Positions 7,651 to 13,777 of a DNA stretch of 13,777 bases are shown here, one piece after another. Where the stretch lies: contig JABDLH010000252.1 of NCBI GenBank assembly GCA_013003145.1, forward strand, positions 1 to 13,777, written 5' to 3'. The notes below the pieces were generated by a model that saw only the letters and a list, made by a program, of their open reading frames with translations, had not been told where the DNA came from and did no database searches. Within the stretch, counting starts at the first letter, position 1; each line of letters starts with the position of its first letter. This stretch comes from Flavobacteriaceae bacterium. GTDB lineage: Bacteria; Bacteroidota; Bacteroidia; Flavobacteriales; Flavobacteriaceae. The position numbers were made by a program, and so were the translations under genes.

Positions 7651-8661
7651 ATGCTGCATGAATTAAAAAAAATAGTCCTCGAATACCAGAGAGCCAGGGA
7701 AGCTGGTTTAAAGACGGTTCTTGCTACTGTAGTAGAACTGGAAGGCTCTTCCTATCGCCGACCAGGGGTAAGGATGCTTCTGGATGAACACGGGACTATG
7801 ACCGGCGCTGTCAGCGGTGGCTGTGTGGAAAAAGAAATCTGGAGACAGGCACAACAGGTCTTCCAGACCGGGCTACCCAGGTTGATGACCTACGATGGCA
7901 GGTACCGCCTGGGCTGCGAGGGAATACTGTATATTTTACTGGAACCTTTTGAACCCGGAGATGTTTTTATTTCACGTTTTTTTAAACAGCTACAAGAGAG
8001 AAATTCCCTCCTAATTCATACACATTACGAAAAGAAAGAAGGCATCACAACCATTTCAGGTTCAGAGATGGTATTGGACGGTCAAAGATTGCCATTTCGT
8101 ACTGCATATAAAGCACAAGCAAACATTCCATGCCTGGAACAGGAGCTATCCCCTTGTTTTAGCTTACTGATCATCGGGGGTGAACACGATGCTGTGGAAT
8201 TAGCCCGGTATGCCAGTGCGACCGGCTGGGAGGTCCGGGTGGTTGTCAACCCTATGGAGGAGAAATCCATATCAGACTTTCCCGGAATAGACCAATTGAT
8301 CCCGGTGAGCCCGGAACAACTGGATACTTCTATAATCGATTCCAGGACCGCCATAGTACTTATGACCCACAGTTTTGTAAAAGACTTACAATACCTGTTG
8401 GCTTTAAAGGATTGTCCTGCAACCTATTTGGGCCTATTAGGACCTGCCACACGAAGAGAAAAATTGTTAGGTGCCCTGATCGAGCACGACCCGGGAGTTA
8501 CAGAAGAATTCCTGGAACGGCTTCGAGGACCAGCCGGGCTCAATATCGGTGCAGAAACACCACAGGAAATAGCCATTTCAATAGTGGCGGAGATCCTGGC
8601 CGTTATAAGGCAGCAAGAACCTATGCCGCTCAAAGACAAAAAGGGTAGTATACACCATTGA
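7651..8661 (+). CDS. xdhC: XdhC/CoxF-family molybdenum cofactor insertion protein
   Basis: This 336-residue chaperone binds mature molybdenum cofactor, promotes its sulfuration and hands it to xanthine-oxidase-family enzymes. The N-terminal XdhC/CoxI domain shows 'GSSYRRPGVRML' (32-43) and 'TGAVSGGCVEKEI' (51-63). The C-terminal Rossmann-like domain has 'IIGGEHDAVELA' (174-185), 'LMTHSF' (237-242), 'YLGLLGPATRREKL' (259-272) and 'IGAETPQEIA' (299-308). Its ATG begins at the base after the moeA stop, so translation is coupled. Its presence shows that the IorAB-like enzyme most likely carries a terminal sulfido ligand on molybdenum; this is inference from the family role. The 3' end overlaps mocA by 4 nt. 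Confidence 0.93.
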   Translation: MLHELKKIVLEYQRAREAGLKTVLATVVELEGSSYRRPGVRMLLDEHGTMTGAVSGGCVEKEIWRQAQQVFQTGLPRLMTYDGRYRLGCEGILYILLEPFEPGDVFISRFFKQLQERNSLLIHTHYEKKEGITTISGSEMVLDGQRLPFRTAYKAQANIPCLEQELSPCFSLLIIGGEHDAVELARYASATGWEVRVVVNPMEEKSISDFPGIDQLIPVSPEQLDTSIIDSRTAIVLMTHSFVKDLQYLLALKDCPATYLGLLGPATRREKLLGALIEHDPGVTEEFLERLRGPAGLNIGAETPQEIAISIVAEILAVIRQQEPMPLKDKKGSIHH

Positions 8662-9269
8662 ACAAGGATATAGCAATATTGATCATGGCAGCAGGTGCAT
8701 CTTCCAGGATGGAAGCTGTTAAACAATTACTTCCGTGGAACGGTAAAACTTTACTGGAGCATGTATATGATAACTGCAGGACAACTTCTGCTGCTGAATC
8801 GTACGTGGTTCTCGGTGCTTTTTCAGACCAAATCATTAACGACTGGAATGCTCCTTCAGAGCATCTTATGATCAATCCTGAGTGGCAGCAGGGATTGGGC
8901 AATTCTATTGCGTTTGGTGTCCGGAACATACTGAATAATAAACCCCAGCTGAAGGGTATACTAATTGTCTTAGGTGATCAACCCCTTATTGACGCAACTT
9001 ACCTGGACCGGTTGATCTCATATTGGCAAAAACATGACACGGAAATAGTTGCTACCCGGTATGGTGATAAGAATGGAGTCCCGGCTCTTTTTGACCAACG
9101 TCGTTTCAAAGATCTCCTGGCATTGGAAGGGGAGAGGGGGGCACAGCAAATGCTTTCCTCAGCCTCTGAAAAGATTGCAACTATTGATGGCTCTGCTCAT
9201 ATTGCTGATATTGATACGTTAAGTGATTATGAGCGAATAAAGAGAATGAAGGCAAATACCGGTAAATAG
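8658..9269 (+). CDS. mocA: MocA-like molybdenum cofactor cytidylyltransferase
   Basis: This 203-residue nucleotidyltransferase probably adds CMP to the cofactor, producing the cytosine-dinucleotide form used by many bacterial xanthine-oxidase-family enzymes. The signature 'MAAGASSRM' (10-18) is followed by 'VKQLLPW' (21-27), GDQP at 106-109 and GVPALF at 140-145, all in MocA style. The start is a TTG at 8658, inside the xdhC stop region (TTGA overlap). The next ATG (8684) would remove the first strand of the nucleotide-binding fold, so the TTG or another non-ATG start upstream is needed. The pairing with xdhC is typical for enzymes of this family. It is the last gene of the molybdenum cluster, with 75 nt before the peptidase gene. 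Confidence 0.88.
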   Translation: MNKDIAILIMAAGASSRMEAVKQLLPWNGKTLLEHVYDNCRTTSAAESYVVLGAFSDQIINDWNAPSEHLMINPEWQQGLGNSIAFGVRNILNNKPQLKGILIVLGDQPLIDATYLDRLISYWQKHDTEIVATRYGDKNGVPALFDQRRFKDLLALEGERGAQQMLSSASEKIATIDGSAHIADIDTLSDYERIKRMKANTGK

Positions 9270-9344
9270 CCAGTTTGCCGAGGGGGAGAAAAAAACATTT
9301 GGAAGCTTAGTAAAAAGATTCGAAATTGTAGGAAAAACGCCACT

Positions 9345-10361
9345 ATGTGTACCGGAAAAATTTGTTTTATCATTCCCCCTCACATCCTTGAAGCCCTTGC
9401 TAAGCAAGGGAATATATCCTGCAAGAAAGCACTGAATGACACCAGGAGGATCCTTTCTAAAAGAAACGAAGCCCTGAATAACCTATTGTTAAGGCCGAGA
9501 GCAGAACGGGAAGGAGAGCGATTTGTATACGATTCCCAGGGGAAGTATGAGCAACGGGTTTCCTTACAAAGGACAGAGGAGGATAAACCCTCCGGGGATG
9601 TCGTGGTGAACCAGGCTTTTGAGACCTCGGGCTTTGTACGTGACTATTTTGAAAACACCTTTGGTCTGAATTCCATGGACAATATGGGGATGCCAGTGAT
9701 CTCTAACGTGCATTATGGAAAAGCCTATAATAATGCCTATTGGGATGGGGATGAAATGACCTATGGTGATGGGGACGGGATCGAATTCAAGAATTTTGCC
9801 AGCGCCATTGATGTAGTGGCACACGAACTTACCCACGGGGTTACCCAGTTCATGGCCAACCTGGAGTATAAAGGTCAGCCCGGGGCATTGAATGAACATT
9901 TTTCGGATGTATTTGCTACCATCGTAAAACAAAAATACCTGGAACAAAACATAGCGGAGGCCGACTGGCTGATCGGGGATACCATAGTTACATCAGCCTT
10001 TCCAGGAATTGCCATACGATCCATGAAGGAGCCCGGAAGTGCCAACGAATTTGACCGTCAACCGGCACATATGAATGATTATTACAGTGGTCCTGATGAT
10101 CATTACGGTGTGCATATTAATTCCGGAATACCCAACCGTGCTTTTTATCTCTGTTGCCTGGAAATAGGGATAGAACAGTGTTCCCTGGTCTGGTACCACA
10201 CGCTGAAGAAGTTGTGGAGAACCAGTAATTTCCAGGATATGATAGACGTGATCCTGGATGTTACCCAAAAACTATCATCAGAGGGACGTATTTCGGATAA
10301 TGCAACAGAGGCTGTTAGTCGTAGTTTTAATTCAGTAGGCCTGGAAACTCAATTAGTATGA
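9345..10361 (+). CDS. M4-family (protealysin-like) metallopeptidase
   Basis: This 338-residue zinc endopeptidase precursor has the thermolysin fold. The zinc motif HELTH is at 160-164 (His160, Glu161, His164), the third ligand Glu184 is in 'ALNEHFSD' and the transition-state His257 is in 'YGVHINSGIPN'. Instead of a secretion signal and a long propeptide it has a short N-terminal segment with 'CFIIPPHILEAL' (7-18), which resembles the small propeptide of protealysin-like proteases. It is therefore likely cytoplasmic until released or exported by a non-Sec route, and matures by removing about 40-80 N-terminal residues (estimate). Cys2 and Cys7 lie close to the PPHIL motif and might contact the zinc in the precursor; this is speculation. 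The ATG at 9345 places the propeptide correctly. It overlaps the next gene, a probable inhibitor, by ATGA. Its physiological target is unknown. Confidence 0.93.
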   Translation: MCTGKICFIIPPHILEALAKQGNISCKKALNDTRRILSKRNEALNNLLLRPRAEREGERFVYDSQGKYEQRVSLQRTEEDKPSGDVVVNQAFETSGFVRDYFENTFGLNSMDNMGMPVISNVHYGKAYNNAYWDGDEMTYGDGDGIEFKNFASAIDVVAHELTHGVTQFMANLEYKGQPGALNEHFSDVFATIVKQKYLEQNIAEADWLIGDTIVTSAFPGIAIRSMKEPGSANEFDRQPAHMNDYYSGPDDHYGVHINSGIPNRAFYLCCLEIGIEQCSLVWYHTLKKLWRTSNFQDMIDVILDVTQKLSSEGRISDNATEAVSRSFNSVGLETQLV

Positions 10362-10624
10362 AATATAAAGTGATTGTCGACGGTGGATTTACCGGGATCA
10401 GACGGACCTATGAAGGGGACGTTAAGCTAAAGGGTGAAGAGCTGCAATCCTTGATTGCCGCCTTACGGGAATCTCATTTGCCAACCAAACCACCCTTGAA
10501 TGACGGGGAGCAATACAGTTGGTTCCTGGAAGACGATGACAATACAATAGAAGCCATTTTTGATGAACAGAATCACCCGCCTGCCCTTCGCAAATTCCTC
10601 GACCAGATAAAAGCTGATCAATAG
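10358..10624 (+). CDS. Emfourin-like protealysin inhibitor
   Basis: This acidic 88-residue protein overlaps the peptidase stop by ATGA. It resembles emfourin (M4in), the small inhibitor encoded next to protealysin in Serratia and related bacteria: it opens with a strand and Gly-Gly-Phe turn ('VIVDGGFTGIRR', 5-16), has a helix around 27-38, a central 'YSWFLEDDD' (53-61) and a C-terminal helix. No signal peptide or cysteine is present, so it would act in the cytoplasm where the peptidase precursor is made. I recognise the family from size, the GGF motif and above all the gene pairing; I cannot confirm it without a profile search. Co-translation would keep the inhibitor in step with the protease, and the pair may be self-limiting, as in a protease-immunity unit. 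Confidence 0.78.
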   Translation: MKYKVIVDGGFTGIRRTYEGDVKLKGEELQSLIAALRESHLPTKPPLNDGEQYSWFLEDDDNTIEAIFDEQNHPPALRKFLDQIKADQ

Positions 10625-10731
10625 TTTAATGTCCGTTAAATTCTCCTCACTTTATAAAAAATTAAAATTTCTGAGTTTTAGTGTGATCTTTTAAGGTGAC
10701 CGTATACTAATTAGTTGTAATCGACCAATAA

Positions 10732-11223
10732 ATGACCAAGGAAGAAGCCTTTGTAGCTATAATCCAGGAACACGAAGGAATTATTTATAAGATAACAACG
10801 GTATATACCAATTCGGTTTCGGAACAACAGGATCTGTACCAGGATATCGTATACCAGTTGTGGAGAGCTTATGACTCATTCAGGGGTGAGTCTAAGGTGA
10901 GTACCTGGATGTACCGGGTTGCCTTAAACACTGCTTTCAGCAGGATCCGTAAAGAAAAACGGCAGCCCCGCTCTGTAGCACTTGATCACCTGAAGATCAG
11001 GCAAGCTGAACCTTATGACAAACAATTTGAAGAGCGACTCCGGGCCATGTATGAGCAGATCGACCAATTAAACTCCCTTGATAAGGGATTGATACTACTG
11101 CTGCTTGAAGGTAAGAAATACGAGGAGATAGGGGAGATTACGGGCTTAACCAAATCAAACGTAGGCACCAGGATTTCGAGAATAAAAGAGCGATTAAGGA
11201 ATAAGATGACCAAAAAGGCGTAG
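10732..11223 (+). CDS. ECF-type sigma-70 family RNA polymerase sigma factor
   Basis: This 163-residue protein has only the two conserved sigma regions. Region 2 (about 10-76) includes 'DLYQDIVYQLWRAYDSF' and 'STWMYRVALNTA', the core-binding and -10-recognition part. Region 4 (about 105-160) ends in a helix-turn-helix, 'YEEIGEITGLTKSNVGTRI' (130-148), for the -35 element. It would direct RNA polymerase to a small regulon, possibly including its own operon. The start lies 107 nt after the inhibitor gene in an A/T-rich gap; no promoter there is convincing. The next gene starts 2 nt after the stop and encodes a membrane protein, the usual place for an anti-sigma factor. The signal sensed is unknown. 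Confidence 0.92.
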   Translation: MTKEEAFVAIIQEHEGIIYKITTVYTNSVSEQQDLYQDIVYQLWRAYDSFRGESKVSTWMYRVALNTAFSRIRKEKRQPRSVALDHLKIRQAEPYDKQFEERLRAMYEQIDQLNSLDKGLILLLLEGKKYEEIGEITGLTKSNVGTRISRIKERLRNKMTKKA

Positions 11224-11225
11224 CG

Positions 11226-11819
11226 ATGGAACTTGAAGAATTACAACAGGTCTGGACAGAACTCAGCCGGGAGGTTGAGAAACAGAAAAAACTAAATCAT
11301 AAGATTATCATGGAGATGACACAGCAAAAATATCGGAGGAAATTTGATAAAGTAACTCGTTATGAAACCGCAGGAACGGTAATCTGCATACTCTCAGCAG
11401 GATTTGTCCTGTTCAATTTTGACAAACTGGATACCATTTTTTACCAGGCCTGCGGGGTATTTGCCATTGTATTCCTGGTGGTATTGCCTTTATCGGTGCT
11501 CCGGGCACTTAAAAAAATTAAAGCTATAGACCTTATCAATAATACGTATAAAGACACAATAGTGGCATATACTAAGGCCAAAAACCGGCTCTTGTTCCTT
11601 CAGCGAGTAGGAGTTTTCAGCAGCTTTATTTTCTTTTTTGTCACCCTGGTACTAACTGGCAAGATCGTGCACGATAAAGATATATTTCAAGAGACAGAAA
11701 TCTGGTACTTTGTCGTCCTGGTATTGATCGGTTTACTATTCTTTAGTAGATGGGGGTATCGAATGTATCTGAAAATCACCGGATCTGCGGAAAACCTGAT
11801 AGAGGATATTAAACCTTAA
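11226..11819 (+). CDS. Four-helix membrane protein, putative sigma regulator
   Basis: I do not recognise a named family for this 197-residue protein. It opens with a charged, probably helical cytoplasmic segment (1-45, rich in Glu, Lys and Gln), followed by two hydrophobic spans (about 49-65 and 71-93), a charged loop with several lysines (94-123) and two more spans (about 124-146 and 158-176). It lacks the HxxxCxxC zinc motif of classical ZAS anti-sigma factors and has no periplasmic domain of note. The 2-nt spacing after the sigma gene indicates co-translation, so it may bind the sigma factor through the N-terminal segment. This is inference from position. A companion protein of the sigma regulon without anti-sigma activity is equally possible. 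Confidence 0.75.
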   Translation: MELEELQQVWTELSREVEKQKKLNHKIIMEMTQQKYRRKFDKVTRYETAGTVICILSAGFVLFNFDKLDTIFYQACGVFAIVFLVVLPLSVLRALKKIKAIDLINNTYKDTIVAYTKAKNRLLFLQRVGVFSSFIFFFVTLVLTGKIVHDKDIFQETEIWYFVVLVLIGLLFFSRWGYRMYLKITGSAENLIEDIKP

Positions 11820-11887
11820 ACAGTGTAGTTGACAATTGTATGTTTATGATATTCAGTATATTGACATCTATAATATCTTCAGGGATA

Positions 11888-11916
11888 TTGATCTGAAAAG
11901 AAAATCGGTATAATTC
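11888..11916 (+). promoter_or_regulatory. Possible Bacteroidota-type promoter for the isoaspartate methyltransferase
   Basis: TTG at 11888-11890 and TATAATTC at 11909-11916 are spaced by 18 nt, which fits the Bacteroidota consensus TTG / TAnnTTTG loosely (four of six -7 positions). Transcription would begin only a few bases before the ATG at 11929. Two TTGACA hexamers at 11829 and 11861 are alternatives, but they lack a well-spaced -7 element. The 109-nt gap is strongly A/T-rich, as a promoter region would be. Confidence 0.25.
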
Positions 11917-11928
11917 ATATCATCTGTT

Positions 11929-12669
11929 ATGAGCAGGACGATAGCTATCTTAAAAAAGTTGGTAACCGTTAATTTATGGCCAGTCAGTTTATTGCGTTTA
12001 ATTGGTCCTTTGCTGATGATGCAAGCCGGTTTTTCCCAAGAGGCTTGGGATGTAGCCAGGGAGAATATGGTAGTTCTGCAGATAGAGAACAGGGGTATTA
12101 AAGACCAGGCAACCCTGGCTGCGATGAGGAAAGTACCAAGGCATCTCTTTGTCCCTGAAAATATCCGGATCGCAGCCTATTCAGATCGTGCTCTTTCTAT
12201 TGGGGAAGGACAAACGATCTCACAACCTTATATCGTGGCATTCATGACCGAAGCAGCAGAATTAAGCCCTACAGAGAAAGTGCTCGAAATAGGTACTGGC
12301 TCCGGGTACCAGGCCGCTATTCTTGGAGAAATTGCTGCACAAGTATATACTATTGAAATTGTACCAAAACTGGGTCAACAAGCCAGTGAACTGCTCTCTG
12401 AGCTGGGATATACCAATGTTCATGTAAAGATTGGGGATGGTTATGCGGGATGGCCCGATAAGGGCCCATTTGATGCTATAGTGGTAACTGCAGGAGCTAC
12501 CGAAGTTCCCGAACCACTATTGCAACAACTGGCGGACGGTGGCAGGATGGTGATTCCCGTGGGACCACATCACGGGGTCAGGCAACTTACGGTAATTAGC
12601 AGGAAGGGAGATTCTTTTCGGAAAAAGAGGGTAATGGCTGTCCGTTTTGTCCCATTTACGCGAAACTAA
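11929..12669 (+). CDS. pcm: Protein-L-isoaspartate O-methyltransferase, probably exported
   Basis: This 246-residue enzyme transfers a methyl group from S-adenosylmethionine to isoaspartyl residues, starting repair of age-damaged proteins. The methyltransferase core is clear: 'RHLFVP' (71-76), 'GEGQTISQPYIVAFM' (92-106), the SAM motif 'VLEIGTGSGYQAA' (118-130), 'FDAIVVTAGA' (181-190) and the C-terminal 'VRFVPFTR' (238-245). Unusually, about 36 residues precede the core. They contain basic residues (KK at 9-10), a hydrophobic stretch around 15-31 and 'MQAGFSQ', which looks like a signal peptide with cleavage after Ser36, giving Gln37 as first residue. That suggests a periplasmic form. If translation began at Met30 or Met31 instead, the protein would be cytoplasmic and of classical length. 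It stands alone between two gaps of about 108 nt. Confidence 0.92.
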   Translation: MSRTIAILKKLVTVNLWPVSLLRLIGPLLMMQAGFSQEAWDVARENMVVLQIENRGIKDQATLAAMRKVPRHLFVPENIRIAAYSDRALSIGEGQTISQPYIVAFMTEAAELSPTEKVLEIGTGSGYQAAILGEIAAQVYTIEIVPKLGQQASELLSELGYTNVHVKIGDGYAGWPDKGPFDAIVVTAGATEVPEPLLQQLADGGRMVIPVGPHHGVRQLTVISRKGDSFRKKRVMAVRFVPFTRN

Positions 12670-12714
12670 CGAATTACAGCCTAGGATCTTGAGTCACCAA
12701 ATACTTTAAAGGGG

Positions 12715-12746
12715 CTGCTCAATGTACTAAATCAGCTTTAGCTTCG
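12715..12746 (+). promoter_or_regulatory. Possible Bacteroidota-type promoter for the lipoprotein gene
   Basis: TAGCTTCG at 12739-12746 matches the -7 consensus TAnnTTTG at five of six positions. A CTG at 12715-12717, 21 nt upstream, could stand for the -33 TTG. The predicted start of transcription near 12753 would give a short leader of about 25 nt, rich in A and free of a Shine-Dalgarno sequence, as is usual in this phylum. Confidence 0.33.
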
Positions 12747-12777
12747 TTTACTTATCAAAACCTCAAACAATTACCAG

Positions 12778-13575
12778 ATGAAAAAAGTTCAATTTCTTGG
12801 CAAATATGCAGGAATGATACTGTTAACTGCATTACTGGCCGTAGGCTGTAGCAAAGATAACGAGACTGCTGCCTTACCTGAAGAGCAACTTGCACCAGAA
12901 GATTTAGAGACCGTAATGGAATCCAGTGAATATACAGGAGCCGTTGATGCCGTATTGACTGATATATTTACAGATGATGGTGCCAGCGGTAAATCGGCAA
13001 AAGGGAACGAGTGTTACCAAGCCGAATATACAGAAACAGGATACATGGTTACTTTCAATAACTGTAACCTGAATGGTACCGATAACATGAATGGTACCCT
13101 GGAGATGACCTTTGACAGGACATCTAACAGTAAGACCTTTACCGCCACCTTCACCGATTTCTATATTGGCGAAATAAAAGTTAACGGCAGCAGGACCTAT
13201 ACCATGATCGATCATGAAGATGCTTCTAAATTCTGCTTTTCCGTAAGCAGTGAAATGAGTGTAATCCTGGCAGACGGCTCAGAAATATCGGAAGAAGGCA
13301 CCAGGACGCTTACCCTTACCTTGGGCGACAGCCTTGAGACTACCACCATTGAAGTCAGTGGTGAATGGACGGTTATGGCTGACGGCCATACCTATTCCGT
13401 AGCTATTCCAGAAGCCATCGTGGGTAACCTGGGATGTGAATATTTTGTAAGCGGTGATATGACCCTTAATAAGAACGGGCTGGTTGTAGTTGTGAATTTC
13501 GGGGACGGTGAATGTGATAATTTCGCAAACGTGATCTATCCAAATGGTGCAACTCAGGAGATTGAACTGGATTAA
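12778..13575 (+). CDS. Beta-rich lipoprotein of unknown function, probably surface exposed
   Basis: I do not recognise a functional family. The 265-residue protein starts with a lipoprotein signal (MKK, hydrophobic core, lipobox AVGC with Cys24). The residues after the cysteine, SKDNE, resemble the acidic export tag that sends Bacteroidota lipoproteins to the cell surface. A Glu-rich linker follows (28-50), then a Thr/Ser/Gly-rich mature part made of repeated beta-strand segments: 'MNGTLEMTF' (104-112), 'VNGSRTYTM' (135-143), 'VSGEWTVM' (193-200) and 'VSGDMTLN' (224-231). Cys79, Cys95, Cys153, Cys220 and Cys246 could form disulfides outside the cytoplasm. The ending 'NFGDGECDNFANV' is a pattern I associate with flavobacterial surface proteins. 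It is probably a single-gene unit, with its own possible promoter and a strong terminator. Confidence 0.82.
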   Translation: MKKVQFLGKYAGMILLTALLAVGCSKDNETAALPEEQLAPEDLETVMESSEYTGAVDAVLTDIFTDDGASGKSAKGNECYQAEYTETGYMVTFNNCNLNGTDNMNGTLEMTFDRTSNSKTFTATFTDFYIGEIKVNGSRTYTMIDHEDASKFCFSVSSEMSVILADGSEISEEGTRTLTLTLGDSLETTTIEVSGEWTVMADGHTYSVAIPEAIVGNLGCEYFVSGDMTLNKNGLVVVVNFGDGECDNFANVIYPNGATQEIELD

Positions 13576-13592
13576 CATAAAATTCCTTTATT

Positions 13593-13635
13593 AAAAAATC
13601 CCTGTTGTTTAAAAAAGCAACAGGGATTTTTTTTT
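13593..13635 (+). terminator. Strong intrinsic terminator after the lipoprotein gene
   Basis: TCCCTGTTG (13599-13607) pairs with CAACAGGGA (13618-13626) as a perfect 9-bp stem around a 10-nt loop, followed by nine T (13627-13635). An A-run (13593-13598) precedes the stem and pairs with the T-run, so the structure could also stop transcription from the right on the minus strand. It lies 18 nt past the stop codon. Confidence 0.9.
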
Positions 13636-13777
13636 GATATTAATGATCATACTGAAGGTAGACCTTACATTTCTTCAGACCAATACCTGCTCACCTATTT
13701 CACGTATTAACGACTTAAGTATCTCATTTAATTGTGATTACCAGGGATAACCAAAACAAAAAATTGCTATCTTAATG
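13636..13777. other. Right-edge segment without a supported gene
   Basis: This A/T-rich end holds a short + strand frame (ATG 13643 to TAA 13748-13750, 35 codons) and short open pieces on the minus strand, all broken by stops and without recognisable motifs. The last three bases are ATG, which might open a gene outside the window, preceded by an A-rich stretch. Nothing can be decided from what is visible. Confidence 0.4.

Noticed and set aside
8412..8648. Second + strand frame (78 codons) inside xdhC
   Set aside because: Out of frame within the conserved C-terminal domain of XdhC and composed of Arg-rich sequence without a plausible fold.
10625..10731. TATACT at 10703-10708 as a promoter -10 for the sigma operon
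   Set aside because: No matching -33 or -35 element at a usable distance, and Bacteroidota primary promoters use TAnnTTTG; I could not support a promoter call here.
13679..13740. Minus-strand piece that reads like a protein C-terminus (NEILKSLIREIGEQ)
   Set aside because: An in-frame stop at 13738-13740 lies directly upstream and no start codon is available, so it cannot be supported as a gene or a decayed gene from this window alone.
13643..13750. Short + strand frame of 35 codons after the terminator
   Set aside because: No ribosome binding site, no motif and immediately after a strong terminator; the length is expected by chance in A/T-rich DNA.

Overview
The window looks like chromosomal DNA of a Bacteroidota bacterium, most likely a marine-type member of the Flavobacteriaceae. 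I infer this from protein style, not from a database match. The signs are a lipoprotein whose cysteine is followed by a Ser-Lys-Asp-Asn-Glu sequence, a signal peptide ending in 'GFSQ', poor Shine-Dalgarno sequences, A/T-rich leaders and a small sigma factor paired with a membrane protein. All sixteen recognised genes lie on the + strand, and no mobile element, CRISPR array, tRNA or rRNA was seen.

Layout: (1) 1-611 is the 3' part of a ChbG/YdjC-type carbohydrate deacetylase cut by the window edge. (2) 706-9269 is a tight run of nine genes built around molybdenum. The first two encode a two-subunit xanthine-oxidase-family molybdoenzyme: an IorA-like [2Fe-2S] subunit and an IorB-like catalytic subunit with a Tat signal and possible lipid anchor. 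They are followed by moaD, moaA, mobA, a moeB-rhodanese fusion, moeA, xdhC and mocA. Several junctions overlap by 4 nt or abut. (3) 9345-10624 is an M4 metallopeptidase of the protealysin type overlapping an 88-residue protein that I read as its inhibitor emfourin. (4) 10732-11819 is an ECF-type sigma factor followed 2 nt later by a four-helix membrane protein, a probable unconventional regulator. (5) 11929-12669 is a protein-L-isoaspartate O-methyltransferase with an export signal. (6) 12778-13575 is a beta-rich lipoprotein of unknown function, closed by a clear intrinsic terminator. The last 140 nt hold no gene I can support.

How the genes fit together: the molybdenum cluster supplies much of what is needed to make and mature one enzyme. 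MoaA starts the pterin. MoaD, adenylated by MoeB and probably sulfurated with the attached rhodanese domain, delivers sulfur. MoeA inserts molybdate, MobA and/or MocA add a nucleotide, and XdhC carries and sulfurates the cofactor for the IorAB-like enzyme, which is exported folded through Tat. MoaC, MoaE and MogA/MoaB are absent here and must come from elsewhere. The enzyme's substrate and electron acceptor are not revealed by the context. The most noteworthy items are the molybdoenzyme operon with both nucleotidyltransferases, the protealysin-emfourin pair, the sigma/four-TM pair and the exported isoaspartate methyltransferase. I did not find a clearly undescribed system.
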